Source: Gammaproteobacteria bacterium 42_54_T18
Lineage (GTDB): Bacteria; Pseudomonadota; Gammaproteobacteria; Pseudomonadales; Ketobacteraceae
Direction of reading: 5' to 3'
Length of the DNA stretch: 64,000 bases
Assembly: GCA_002163245.1 (NCBI GenBank)
Contig: MAAL01000096.1
Span: 1 to 64,000, forward strand
Part shown: positions 53,892 through 62,579 of the stretch, in pieces
Position numbering within the stretch: the stretch's first letter is position 1
Layout: each line of letters opens with the position of its first letter
Program-made: the position numbers and the translations under genes
The notes under the pieces: generated by a model
Seen by the model: only the letters and a program-made list of their open reading frames with translations
Databases searched by the model: none
Told to the model about the DNA's origin: nothing

Positions 53892-55247
53892 ATGAATAAA
53901 AAAATCTGTTATCTTCTGGGCATTACCATCGCAATTTCTTCAACTTCCATCATGGCATACAGCGACGCCGAAATTGAAAAACGCTTTCAGTACTATGAGG
54001 AAAAAATCCAAGCACTAGAAAAAAAGATAAAATCTGGCGTCGTCGATAAAAAATTAAAAAAACAGGTCAAACGTAATAAGAAAAAAGTGTCACGTATGGC
54101 CGATGCACTGTCAGCAGAAAAAGAACGCGTTCAAATAAATGGATTTATGACCGTAGGTGCTGCCAAAGCTGATGACGAGCTGGGTACAGGTTATATCTTT
54201 AATGATCGTATCAACTTCAGAGGGGACTCTAAACTTGGTATGCAATTTGATTACAAACTCAGCGAGACTACCAGCGCTACGGTACAATTGGTTGCTCGCT
54301 CAAGAAGTGAAGATACTTGGAGAGTTGATGCTGAGTGGGCTTATATAAGCCACGATATTACCGACTGGGCCTCCACTCGAGTGGGGCGATTAAGAATTCC
54401 ATTTTATCTTTATTCTGAAAGCCTGGATGTCGGGCTATCATACCCCTGGGTAAGACCCCCTATTGATTTATACACCACATTGATCACTTCATTTGATGGT
54501 ATCGATTTTGTATTTAAAGCCAACACTGGGCCTATTAATCACCGCATGCAGATATGGGCGGCTGCGCAGAGAGGGGCTGACAATGGCAACTTACAGCAGA
54601 TCGACATTTATGACTCTTACGGAATTAATATCACGTCTAACTGGAATGCAATTACTGCCCGTCTAGCAACAACAAAAATAAAGCTTGAGGGGACCCAAAC
54701 ACTTGAGTTTACAGATATAATACCTTTTGCGAATTTACCCGCTATTGCTGCAGCAACCGGCGCCTCTTCCGTCAATTGCATCACACCATACATCCTTGAC
54801 CCGACCCAGTCGACATGCAGCCAATGGGGTCTGGGTTTTGATATCCTAGACACCATCCACTACCACTCTGCTGCACTGCAATACGATGACGGCAATTTAT
54901 TATTGCTCTATGAAGGTGCTGTCCTAAAAATCAGCGAAGACACCGTCTTCGGGGACGATCGATCCAACTCTTTTACCGCCGCTTATCGAGTGGCTTCTTG
55001 GACTCCCTACGCTACAATGGGTCGCTCAAAATCAGAAGCCTCAGCTGTTGGACCACAAACCAAACGTAAATCACGATCCTTTGGTCTTCGTTATAGCTTA
55101 AACGATAGTACTGCAGTTACTGTTGAATGGAATCATTTTTATGACATGCAAGGATCAGGGGGATTTAATGCTAGCGCTATAGGCGCCGGTGACACCGACC
55201 TAGATGACACCAATGTCTATTCCATTGTCGTTGACGCTGTATTTTAA
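53892..55247 (+). CDS. Outer-membrane porin with an N-terminal coiled coil
   Basis: 451 residues. A signal peptide (1-21) is followed by a charged coiled coil (about 25-75: YSDAEIEKRFQYYEEKIQAL, then KKQVKRNKKKVSRM), as in trimeric porins where this part may bind the cell wall. A 16- to 18-strand type beta-barrel follows (FMTVGAAKADDE, GMQFDYKLSETTSATVQLVARS, RVGRLRIPFYLYSESLDVG) and ends with the terminal aromatic DAVF. It lies 12 bases before a half-size phosphate-binding-like protein, so the two form an operon. Confidence 0.78.
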   Translation: MNKKICYLLGITIAISSTSIMAYSDAEIEKRFQYYEEKIQALEKKIKSGVVDKKLKKQVKRNKKKVSRMADALSAEKERVQINGFMTVGAAKADDELGTGYIFNDRINFRGDSKLGMQFDYKLSETTSATVQLVARSRSEDTWRVDAEWAYISHDITDWASTRVGRLRIPFYLYSESLDVGLSYPWVRPPIDLYTTLITSFDGIDFVFKANTGPINHRMQIWAAAQRGADNGNLQQIDIYDSYGINITSNWNAITARLATTKIKLEGTQTLEFTDIIPFANLPAIAAATGASSVNCITPYILDPTQSTCSQWGLGFDILDTIHYHSAALQYDDGNLLLLYEGAVLKISEDTVFGDDRSNSFTAAYRVASWTPYATMGRSKSEASAVGPQTKRKSRSFGLRYSLNDSTAVTVEWNHFYDMQGSGGFNASAIGAGDTDLDDTNVYSIVVDAVF

Positions 55248-55259
55248 GAGGAACAACCC

Positions 55260-55688
55260 ATGAAAACATCTACTATTACACACATGTTAACTGTTGGTGT
55301 TGCGTTCTTTACATTGTCAACATTGGCAGAAGTGAAAGTGATTGGCCACAACAGCATAAAGGAGAAAAACCTCAATCAAGAAACAGTCACCAAGTTATAT
55401 TTGGGCAAACAAGATAAGTTCCCTAGCGGAAAAAAAGCAATCGTTATTGATCAAGAGCCTGGTGAAGATATTCGGGATGAATTTTACACCAAAGTGGTAA
55501 ACAAAAACTCGGCTCAACTAAAGTCGTATTGGTCACGCCTTATTTTTACCGGCCAAGGATTACCTCCCAAACGTGTCTTAGATGACGATGAAGTACTAGA
55601 GCTTATTACCGACAACCCAAATCTAGTTGGTTATGTGAGCGGGGAAGCCGATGTATCAGGTGTCAAAGTTTTATTCAGCATGCCTTAA
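55260..55688 (+). CDS. Half-size PstS-like periplasmic protein
   Basis: 142 residues, signal peptide 1-22 (ending TLAEVKV). The mature part resembles only one lobe of PstS-type phosphate-binding proteins: KVIGHNSIKEKNLNQETVTKLYLGKQDKFPSGKKAIVIDQEPG, then KSYWSRLIFTGQGLPPKRVLDDDEVLELITDNPNLVGYVSG. A normal PstS has two lobes and about 320 residues. The gene begins 12 bases after the porin gene, a recurring pairing. It may be a scaffold or delivery factor for the porin. Whether it binds phosphate is doubtful. Confidence 0.7.
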   Translation: MKTSTITHMLTVGVAFFTLSTLAEVKVIGHNSIKEKNLNQETVTKLYLGKQDKFPSGKKAIVIDQEPGEDIRDEFYTKVVNKNSAQLKSYWSRLIFTGQGLPPKRVLDDDEVLELITDNPNLVGYVSGEADVSGVKVLFSMP

Positions 55689-55704
55689 TATGTGATGTCG
55701 CCCA

Positions 55705-55739
55705 GGTGATGCTTGCCACTTTACATGACAAGCATCACC
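55705..55739. terminator. Hairpin between the convergent PstS-like and REC-GGDEF genes
   Basis: GGTGATGCTTG and CAAGCATCACC form a perfect 11-bp stem around a 13-base loop. A run of seven A follows on the plus strand. Position suggests a shared terminator, but the T run is not on the side needed for either gene. Confidence 0.5.
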
Positions 55740-55746
55740 AAAAAAA

Positions 55747-56763
55747 TCATTTAAAAGGCACCACCACCCCGTTTACTTCAACCTTATTCATGCCAACTTC
55801 ACCTTCTGTAGCATCGCTTTCAAAAACAACATATTGATTTCGGCCAGATTTTTTGGCTTTATACAAAGCCTTATCAGCTCGCGCCAACAATACAGTGTTA
55901 TCCGAACGATCAAAATTTGCATCCAATTGATTGGTGCAATAAATCCCCATACAAATCGTCACCCGATCCGAAACCGAACTGTGCGGATAATCGACATTGG
56001 CACTATAAAGGTCTTTTTGAATATTCTTTGCGACATTAACCGCACCTTCAATATTGGTGTTCGGCAACAATATAACAAACTCCTCACCACCATAACGCGC
56101 CACCATATCACCAGGACGCAACAACTGGCCTTTTAGCGCTTGAGCAACCACACGCAGACAATCATCTCCCGCCAAATGCCCATAGTGATCGTTAAAGCCT
56201 TTAAACTCATCAACGTCAATCATCAAGACACTTAATGGTGTCATTTCTCTCAGTGTACGACGCCATTCCACTTCAAATTGACTATCAAAACCTCTACGAT
56301 TCACCACGGAGGTCAAACCGTCCATACAGCTGAGCAATTGCAACTCTTCATTGGCTCTAGCCAAGTTTTTATTACTCTCTGCTAACTGCTCTTGCATCTG
56401 AGCAATGCGTGACATCGCTTGAATCTTAGCTTTTAACACTGCCGGCTTTACAGGCTTAGAAAGATAATCGTCACCACCGGCCTCTATACCAATCGTCAAA
56501 TAGGTATCGGCGGTATTTGCACTTAAGAAAATAATGGGTACCCATAAGTCTGGTGATGCTTTTCGAATTAATTGTGTCGCTTCAAATCCGTTAATACCAG
56601 GCATCTCAACATCCATCAGAATCAGGTCATACTGCCCCTCATTAAATAAGCTGACGGCCTCTTCACCACTTTCCGCATGAACCGTGTCATGCCCCATGCT
56701 AGTAATGATTCGACAAACAATCATGCTAGCCGATTTATTATCTTCAACGACAAGTACTTTCAT
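55747..56763 (-). CDS. Response regulator diguanylate cyclase (REC-GGDEF)
   Basis: 338 residues. The receiver domain (about 1-120) has Asp51 in LILMDVEMPGINGFEA and the KPVK signature near 100. A short coiled coil (about 120-145) precedes the GGDEF domain (about 150-315) with RYGGEEFVILL, LMIDVDEFKGFNDHYGHLAGDD and an RPGD I-site. Phosphorylation should activate c-di-GMP synthesis, as in WspR/PleD-type proteins. Its cognate kinase is not in the immediate neighbourhood; the hybrid kinase at 22983 is a possible partner only. Confidence 0.88.
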   Translation of the reverse strand: MKVLVVEDNKSASMIVCRIITSMGHDTVHAESGEEAVSLFNEGQYDLILMDVEMPGINGFEATQLIRKASPDLWVPIIFLSANTADTYLTIGIEAGGDDYLSKPVKPAVLKAKIQAMSRIAQMQEQLAESNKNLARANEELQLLSCMDGLTSVVNRRGFDSQFEVEWRRTLREMTPLSVLMIDVDEFKGFNDHYGHLAGDDCLRVVAQALKGQLLRPGDMVARYGGEEFVILLPNTNIEGAVNVAKNIQKDLYSANVDYPHSSVSDRVTICMGIYCTNQLDANFDRSDNTVLLARADKALYKAKKSGRNQYVVFESDATEGEVGMNKVEVNGVVVPFK

Positions 56764-57164
56764 AGTAAAAAATTATTACTCTTAATATATAAATAGACAT
56801 AAACGAGAAAGGTTACTCTATTAAAGCCCAAACTACGCCTGTCAACCAGCCTAACAGTACAAGGTGCCCATTTTCAATACAAATTAGTTAATTCCGTACT
56901 TTTACGTTTGTTCAATCCAAAGTATCCACGACCTTCTTCATTACGAATATACTTAGCTCCCTCTCTAGCCAGCGGTTGTATTCCAACAGTGACACCAATG
57001 CTTTCATTAAGTCATCAAATACTTTCGAATATGCATCCTTAAAAAAACTTCCGGTTATAGCAATCCAACCAGTGAGATCTAAATTGCATATAAAATAAAG
57101 GCAATGATTGAGAAAGGACTTCAAAAAAATTCTGTAGGCATTTTGAAATATCAAAGTACGCGCT

Positions 57165-57267
57165 GTGTTTGTAGAACGTCTTTCAGATATCGCAAAAGAT
57201 CGCATCCCTGCGTGCTCGACTGCGGCTTTCATGCCACAGATGTTTCTGAAAGGAGTTCTACAAACAC
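57165..57267. repeat. Nested palindromic element, copy A
   Basis: An outer stem (13 perfect bp: GTGTTTGTAGAAC / GTTCTACAAACAC) surrounds two unpaired bases each side and a 73-bp core (57180-57252) bounded by CTTTCAGA / TCTGAAAG. Inside the core is a further imperfect hairpin (CTGCGGC / GCCACAG). The core matches copy B (59922-59994, reverse complement) at 66 of 73 positions with no gaps, by my alignment, while the outer stems are unrelated. It lies 37 bases after the thiolase stop. A 106-codon open frame runs through it but is not considered a gene. The rest of the 541-base gap from 56764 to 57304 shows no recognised gene. Confidence 0.75.
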
Positions 57268-57304
57268 TGCACTCATTGCGTAATTTAGGCTACATCGTTC
57301 TTAA

Positions 57305-58507
57305 CTAGTAAACTTCAAATAATCCAGCTGCGCCCATTCCACCACCAATACACATGGTAACAACAACATACTTTTCACCACGTCGCTTTCCTTCTAACAA
57401 TGCATGGCCCACCATTCGCGCTCCACTCATTCCAAAAGGGTGACCAATAGAGATTGCACCGCCATTTACATTTAGGCGTTCGTTATCTATTCCCAGCGTA
57501 TCTCGACAATAAATCACTTGTGATGCAAAGGCTTCGTTTAGTTCCCAGACACCAATATCATTGATTGTTAATCCGTGACGCTTTAACAATTTTGGTATGG
57601 CAAATACGGGACCAATCCCCATTTCATCCGCTTTACATCCTGCAACAGCAACGCCTCGGTAAGCTCCTAATGGCGTTAACCCAAGATCTTTTGCCATTTG
57701 GCTATCCATCAGCAAAGATGCCGATGCGCCATCAGAAAGTTGCGAGGCGTTCCCTGCGGTAATGAACTTCCCTTCTTTTACCCAGTGGCCATCTTTCCAT
57801 ACAGGATTAAGACCATTAAGGCTTTCGATCGTTGTCGTTGGTCGATTACACTCATCTGTATCGATGGTAACTTCTTGATACGTTGTTTCTTTGGTTTCTT
57901 TATTAAAGATCGCTTTTGTTGTTGTCATCGCAACAATCTCATCGTTAAAGATTCCGGCTTCTTGTGCTGCGGCGGTTCGCATTTGACTTTGTAGTGAGTA
58001 TTCGTCTTGTGCTTGTCGTGAGATATTGTATCGCTCTGATACTATTTCTGCAGTTTCGATCATTGGGATGTAGGCATCCGGATCGATTGCACGTACGGCT
58101 TTGGATACCGAGCGATAAGTGTTTTTATGTTTGTTTTGTACGAGAGATATGGACTCTACTCCGCCAGCAACTGCGACGTCGTATTCATTACACATGATAC
58201 TTTTGGCAGCGGTGGCGATACTCATTAGACCTGATGAACATTGACGCTCAATGGCCATGCCTGCTGTTGTTTCAGGTAGGCCACCGGCGATGCCGCATAG
58301 GCGACCGAGGTTGTAGGCTTGAGTGCCTTGTTGAGCTGCGGCACCAAAGATACAATCATCGACTAGTGCTGGGTCTATTCCGGCTTTTTCGATAACTGAT
58401 TTTACAACGTGGCCGCCCAGTGCAGGGGCTTCGGTGTCATTGAATGCGCCTCGGAATGATTTACCTAGGGCGGTTCTTGCTGTTGATACTATTACGGCTT
58501 CACGCAT
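57305..58507 (-). CDS. Thiolase (acetyl-CoA acyltransferase)
   Basis: 400 residues. Thiolase motifs: nucleophilic Cys near residue 90 in [13 protein letters not shown], the catalytic His in [18 protein letters not shown], and the second Cys in [10 protein letters not shown]. It starts [25 protein letters not shown]. It cleaves 3-oxoacyl-CoA with CoA, the last step of a beta-oxidation turn. It is in the same minus-strand set as the IpdF-like SDR and two acyl-CoA dehydrogenases, so a steroid-derived substrate is likely. In Actinobacteria the equivalent position is filled by FadA6; orthology is not claimed. Confidence 0.9.
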   Translation of the reverse strand: MREAVIVSTARTALGKSFRGAFNDTEAPALGGHVVKSVIEKAGIDPALVDDCIFGAAAQQGTQAYNLGRLCGIAGGLPETTAGMAIERQCSSGLMSIATAAKSIMCNEYDVAVAGGVESISLVQNKHKNTYRSVSKAVRAIDPDAYIPMIETAEIVSERYNISRQAQDEYSLQSQMRTAAAQEAGIFNDEIVAMTTTKAIFNKETKETTYQEVTIDTDECNRPTTTIESLNGLNPVWKDGHWVKEGKFITAGNASQLSDGASASLLMDSQMAKDLGLTPLGAYRGVAVAGCKADEMGIGPVFAIPKLLKRHGLTINDIGVWELNEAFASQVIYCRDTLGIDNERLNVNGGAISIGHPFGMSGARMVGHALLEGKRRGEKYVVVTMCIGGGMGAAGLFEVY

Positions 58508-58563
58508 GGTGCAGTCCTCTATTTTTGTGTTCTTATATTCGATTATGTGTTACTTGAAACGTT

Positions 58564-59022
58564 TTATTCTGGATAATAACGAGAGATCGTATCAACAACA
58601 CACCCAGGTCTATCACTACCTTCAATTTCTACGGTGACACGGATTGTTGCTTGTACGCCACCTTTTACATGTTCAACTTGAGTGAGTTCACCAACACCAC
58701 GTACCCGTGAGTTAACTTTTACGGCAGATGGGAAACGTATTTTTTCACAGCCGTAGTTAACACCCATGCTAATACCTTGTACGTCGACTATTTCAGGTAA
58801 AAACATATTCACTAGAGATAGTGTTAAGTATCCGTGTGCGATGGTTGTTCCGAAGGAGCCTTCTTTGGCTTTTACAGGATCAACGTGTATCCATTGATGA
58901 TCTCCCGTTGCATCTGCGAATAAATTAATTCGATCTTGATCGATGGTTAGCCATTCGCTTTCGCCGAGACGAGTTCCTACCGCAGCTTCTAGGTCGAGAG
59001 GGGTTTTAAATATTGTTGTCAT
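58564..59022 (-). CDS. MaoC-family enoyl-CoA hydratase-like protein
   Basis: 152 residues with a single hotdog fold of the R-specific hydratase (MaoC) type: the conserved motif LFADATGDHQWIHVDPVKAKEGSFGTTIAHGYLTLSLVNMFLPE contains the catalytic Asp/His region (DHQWIH, AHGYL). It hydrates 2-enoyl-CoA. It lies 24 bases downstream of the IpdF-like SDR and 56 bases before the thiolase, so the three form a unit. Substrate inferred from neighbours: a steroid-ring-derived enoyl-CoA. Confidence 0.88.
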   Translation of the reverse strand: MTTIFKTPLDLEAAVGTRLGESEWLTIDQDRINLFADATGDHQWIHVDPVKAKEGSFGTTIAHGYLTLSLVNMFLPEIVDVQGISMGVNYGCEKIRFPSAVKVNSRVRGVGELTQVEHVKGGVQATIRVTVEIEGSDRPGCVVDTISRYYPE

Positions 59023-59046
59023 AATCGTTTTCCCGTTTTCTTTCGA

Positions 59047-59838
59047 TTAGCCGCGCTGGCTTGAGCAAGAAATAGTTTCACCCGTAAGATAACTGGAGTA
59101 GTCAGACGCTAGGAATACCATGATATTGGCAACTTCCCATACTTCTGCTCCACGTCCGTAGGCTTCTTTGCCTTCAAGCTCTGCAAGTAATTCTGCAGGA
59201 CAAGATTTTTTCAACATGGGGTGAACGGCAAGTGATGGGGATACGGCATTGATGCGCACACCAAACTCTGCGGCTTCCAATGCGGCGCAGCGGGTTAATG
59301 CCATAACACCGGCTTTTGCTGCGGCATAGTGGGATTGCTCTTTCTGTGCACGCCATCCAAGTACCGATGCGTTGTTTACAATAACGCCGCCATTACCACG
59401 GGCTTTCATGACACGCATCATGTAGCGTGTCATTCGCATGGTGCCGTTAAGCGTGACGTCGATGACTTTCATCCATTCGTCGTCTTCCATGTCGATAAGA
59501 TGTTTTGATGTTCCAAGTCCTGCGTTGTTGATAAGAACATCCACACCGCCCAACTTGTCTTCAGCAAAATCCACTAAAGCACGAACGTCTTCTTCAACAG
59601 CGACGTTACATATTTTACCGAATACATTTTCCAAACCTGTTTCTTCTTTTAACTTTGCAACAGATGCATCTAAACGCCCTTCATGAATATCACTAATCAC
59701 GATACCACGACAGCCTTCTTCCACTGCGCGTGTTGCCGCTGAAAAACCAATGCCCGCTCCTGCTGCTGCGGTAATCAGTACCGAACGGTCTTTTAGCAAT
59801 CCGTGTCCACCAACATATGTAGGGTTATGAATATCCAT
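59047..59838 (-). CDS. ipdF: IpdF-like short-chain dehydrogenase (steroid C/D-ring degradation)
   Basis: 263 residues from ATG 59838, preceded by AGAGAGAGAAAC; an in-frame ATG at 59874 is less likely. The Rossmann motif is ITAAAGAGIGFSAATRAVEEG, followed by NNAGLGTSKHLIDM, then NNASVLGWRAQKEQSHYAAAKAGVMAL and VRINAVSPSLAVHPML, and FLASDYSSYLTGE at the end. These phrases are very close to those I recall for mycobacterial IpdF (Rv3559c: NNASVLGWRAQ, QSHYAAAKAGVMALTRC, FLASDYSSYLTGE). IpdF oxidises a hydroxyl of a steroid C/D-ring intermediate. It sits in a set with a FadE30-like dehydrogenase, MaoC and thiolase. Confidence 0.8.
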   Translation of the reverse strand: MDIHNPTYVGGHGLLKDRSVLITAAAGAGIGFSAATRAVEEGCRGIVISDIHEGRLDASVAKLKEETGLENVFGKICNVAVEEDVRALVDFAEDKLGGVDVLINNAGLGTSKHLIDMEDDEWMKVIDVTLNGTMRMTRYMMRVMKARGNGGVIVNNASVLGWRAQKEQSHYAAAKAGVMALTRCAALEAAEFGVRINAVSPSLAVHPMLKKSCPAELLAELEGKEAYGRGAEVWEVANIMVFLASDYSSYLTGETISCSSQRG

Positions 59839-59902
59839 GTTTCTCTCTCTTAAAATAGCGTAAACATCTAACAATTACATTGCACTTAAAATCTTGCTAT
59901 GA

Positions 59903-60013
59903 GTGCGATGTTCGAAATCCCCTTTCAGAAACGTCTGCGGCACGGACGCCGCAGTCGAGCACGCATGGATGCGATCTTTTGCGATTTCTGAAAGGGGGTT
60001 TCGAACATCGCAC
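59903..60013. repeat. Nested palindromic element, copy B
   Basis: Outer stem: 59903-59930 and 59986-60013 are reverse complements at 27 of 28 positions, including GTGCGATGTTCGAAA on the left and its partner on the right, and continuing into the core ends CTTTCAGAA / TTCTGAAAG. The 73-bp core (59922-59994) contains two inner hairpins, CTGCGGC-ACGGAC-GCCGCAG and CGCAT-GG-ATGCG. It matches copy A in inverted orientation at 66 of 73 positions, but the outer stem beyond the core is unrelated to that of A. It lies 37 bases after the stop of the upstream dehydrogenase gene, before the IpdF-like gene. Confidence 0.8.
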
Positions 60014-60050
60014 GTTTCCAAACAACTGCTAACTTTTAACTAAGTATTAT

Positions 60051-61250
60051 TTATGCTTTTACCTTTGGTTCTTTCGGCATTCCCAACCCACGCTCAGCAA
60101 TAATATTTCGCTGGATCTCATTCGTACCACCATAAATCGTATCGGAGCGAACAAACAAATACATCGACTGTAAACGTGTTAACGCATAGTCACCATTGTC
60201 CAAAATCTGACTCTCAGGCCCCATCACGTCCATGGCTAATTCACCCATATCACGATGCCAGGTTGCCCAGAACAATTTGTATATCAATGCTTCTTTTTGT
60301 AATCCGCCATCACTACCACCCTGAGCTGACAACATACGCATCGAGTTGTAACGCATGATCTTGAGTTCAGTGTGCGCCTTCGCAATACGTTGGCGGATAA
60401 TTGGATCTTTATTCGCACCATTGTCTTTTGCAATGCGAATAATTTCATTCAATTCATTTTGAAATTGCATTTGCTGACCAAGGGTAGAAACACCTCGCTC
60501 AAACCCAAGCAACCCCATGGCAACCTTCCAGCCTTCTCCTGGTGCTCCGACAATATCATCGGCTTCACATTCAGCATCATCAAAGAACACTTCATTAAAT
60601 TCACTGGTGCCAGTAATTTGTTGGATAGGTCGAACGTCAACACCTGGTTGATCCATTTTTATCAAAAAGAAACCCAAACCTTTATGAGCAACAGAGCCTG
60701 GGTCTGTTCTAGCAATCACAAAACAATAGTCCGCTTCTTGTGCCAATGATGTCCAGACCTTCTGGCCGTTAATAATCCACTTGCCGGTTTCTTCATTCAA
60801 CCGTGCTTTGGTTTTAACGTTAGCTAAATCAGATCCTGCGCTAGGCTCTGAATAACCTTGGCACCATAATTCTTTACCCGCAACAATGCCAGGTAGGTAT
60901 TTCTTCTTTTGCTCTTCAGTTCCAAACGCAATAATCGTTGGCCCAGCAAGACCTTCACCAATATGTCCAACGTGCCCCGGGGCTCCGGCTCGCGCGTACT
61001 CTTCATTAAAGATAACCTGCTGTTCAATAGAGCAGCCTCGACCACCGTGTTCTTTTGGCCAGCCAACACAAGTCCAACCACCTTCGGCAAGTTTTTGTTC
61101 CCATTTTTTACGCTCTTCCGGGAACATGTGTTCATCACCGGGTCCACCACGAAACCGTAGCTGCTCAAATTCTCCAGTGAGGTTTTCTTCTAACCATGTA
61201 GCTACTTCATTGCGAAACAATTCGTCTTCGGCGCTGAAATTTAGTTTCAT
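60051..61250 (-). CDS. Acyl-CoA dehydrogenase, FadE30-like
   Basis: 399 residues with the acyl-CoA dehydrogenase fold: N-domain helices, FAD-binding middle domain with WCQGYSEPSAGSDLANVKTKA and INGQKVWTSLAQEADYCFVIART, TGTSEFNEVFFDDAECEADDIVG, and a C-domain ending RNIIAERGLGMPKEPKV. The N-terminal GGPGDEHMFPEERKKWEQKL and WPKEHGGRG motifs resemble mycobacterial FadE30, which acts on a steroid C/D-ring CoA ester; here inferred from resemblance and context. In these enzymes the partner is often a second, distinct FadE; the gene at 61287 could fill that role. GAGGACAGTATT precedes the ATG. Confidence 0.87.
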   Translation of the reverse strand: MKLNFSAEDELFRNEVATWLEENLTGEFEQLRFRGGPGDEHMFPEERKKWEQKLAEGGWTCVGWPKEHGGRGCSIEQQVIFNEEYARAGAPGHVGHIGEGLAGPTIIAFGTEEQKKKYLPGIVAGKELWCQGYSEPSAGSDLANVKTKARLNEETGKWIINGQKVWTSLAQEADYCFVIARTDPGSVAHKGLGFFLIKMDQPGVDVRPIQQITGTSEFNEVFFDDAECEADDIVGAPGEGWKVAMGLLGFERGVSTLGQQMQFQNELNEIIRIAKDNGANKDPIIRQRIAKAHTELKIMRYNSMRMLSAQGGSDGGLQKEALIYKLFWATWHRDMGELAMDVMGPESQILDNGDYALTRLQSMYLFVRSDTIYGGTNEIQRNIIAERGLGMPKEPKVKA

Positions 61251-61286
61251 AATACTGTCCTCTTACCCTTTTCTTTCAGCTGCGAA

Positions 61287-62477
61287 TTAATCTAATAACA
61301 TGCTTGCAAGTCGTTCACGGTGATAACTTCCGTTCCCTAAGAAGTGCTCTGAGGCTTTTGCTCTCTTAAAATAAAGGTGTATGTCATATTCCCAGGTAAA
61401 ACCAACACCGCCATGCATTTGAATCGCATCACCGGCATTTTTGAAGTAAGCGTCAGAGCAGTAAGATTTTGCAATACTTGCAGCCTCCGGTAATTCTTCG
61501 GAGAAGTCCCCGACTCGGTTTCCGATAGCGGCTGTTGCAAATGCATCTTGGGCAACACAGGCAGCATAATAAACGCCTGACCGTGCTACTTCGACTCGGG
61601 TCATCATATCGGCTGCTTTATGTTTAATCGCCTGAAATCCAGCAATAGGGCGATTAAATTGCTTTCGCTCTTTAGTGTATTCAACCGTTAAGTCCATCAC
61701 CTGTTGAGCACCCCCCATTTGCTCTGCAGCGAGAGCAACAGTCGCTAAATCAATAACCGTAGAGAGCACTGACCAAGCGTTACCTTCTGAGCCCATTAGG
61801 GCGTCACAGGGAATAGACACATCGTTAAATACGATCTCCGCCTGTTTTCGGGTTTGATCCATCGTTGGCAGCATTATGCGCTCAACACCCGCAGTATCAG
61901 CGGGCAATACAAAAAGGCTAACCCCCTCTTCACCTTGACTCCCTTCTGAACGAGCAGCAACCACTAAAATATCAGACGTTGCACCATCAGCCACATAACG
62001 AACGGCTCCGTTCAATACAAACTGATCTCCCGTTTTTTCTGCAATAACATTAACGGTATCCGCGCCCCACTGCCCAGATTGATGCGCCGCACTAACCCCG
62101 GTATAAGCAACCGTTGCCGTTTTGCCTTCGCAAATTTGAGGAAGGTAACGTGCTTTCTGTTCTTCTGTTCCGGCAATAATTAAAGCATTGGCAGCAAGAC
62201 ATACTGTTGAAAAAAACGGGGAACATAATAAATACCGCCCCATTTGTTCCATCATGGCAACCAACTCAACGTAACCTAAGCCCATTCCACCAAATTCTTC
62301 AGGTATATGAATCGCCTGCCAATATAAATCCGTGCAAATAGATTCCCACAATTCTGGGTCATAACCCATATCAGTGGCCATCGCTGTGCGAATTGCTTCA
62401 CTTGTTGAGACTTCTTGTAGAAATGATTCAGCGGTATCGCGAATCATTTGCTGTTCTTCAGTGAATGCAAATTCCAT
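61287..62477 (-). CDS. Acyl-CoA dehydrogenase (second, steroid-type partner)
   Basis: 396 residues from ATG 62477, preceded by GAGGTG 3 bases upstream; the frame is open to 62531. It shows EFAFTEEQQMIRDTAESFLQE, LYWQAIHIPEEFGGMGLGYVELVAMMEQMGR, a middle domain with DGATSDILVVAARSEGS and GSEGNAWSVL, and a C-domain with QMHGGVGFTWEYDIHLYFKRAKASEHFLG. The catalytic Glu position seems replaced or shifted, as in the non-catalytic-looking subunits of alpha2beta2 FadE pairs; I cannot be sure. It lies 36 bases upstream of the FadE30-like gene, so both are co-transcribed. Sterol or steroid-ring acyl-CoA substrates are likely. Confidence 0.82.
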   Translation of the reverse strand: MEFAFTEEQQMIRDTAESFLQEVSTSEAIRTAMATDMGYDPELWESICTDLYWQAIHIPEEFGGMGLGYVELVAMMEQMGRYLLCSPFFSTVCLAANALIIAGTEEQKARYLPQICEGKTATVAYTGVSAAHQSGQWGADTVNVIAEKTGDQFVLNGAVRYVADGATSDILVVAARSEGSQGEEGVSLFVLPADTAGVERIMLPTMDQTRKQAEIVFNDVSIPCDALMGSEGNAWSVLSTVIDLATVALAAEQMGGAQQVMDLTVEYTKERKQFNRPIAGFQAIKHKAADMMTRVEVARSGVYYAACVAQDAFATAAIGNRVGDFSEELPEAASIAKSYCSDAYFKNAGDAIQMHGGVGFTWEYDIHLYFKRAKASEHFLGNGSYHRERLASMLLD

Positions 62478-62579
62478 AAACACCTCTAGCTCGCATATTA
62501 AAAATGGAAACCCGCGAAAGTGAGGTATCACGAGTTTCCAAAACTTTTCTATTTATTTGACGGTTTACTTTAACGCTAA

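Noticed and set aside
55705-55739. The 11-bp hairpin as a textbook terminator for the half-size PstS-like gene
   Set aside because: It is followed by A, not T, on the plus strand; it is kept only as a hairpin at a convergent junction.
56912-57232. 106-codon open frame on the minus strand between the REC-GGDEF and thiolase genes
   Set aside because: Its N-terminal third is a translation of the nested palindrome (copy A), and the remainder has no recognised motif or clear ribosome site.
57165-60013. The nested palindromes as integron attC sites
   Set aside because: No GTTRRRY/RYYYAAC core sites in the right positions, and no integrase in the window.
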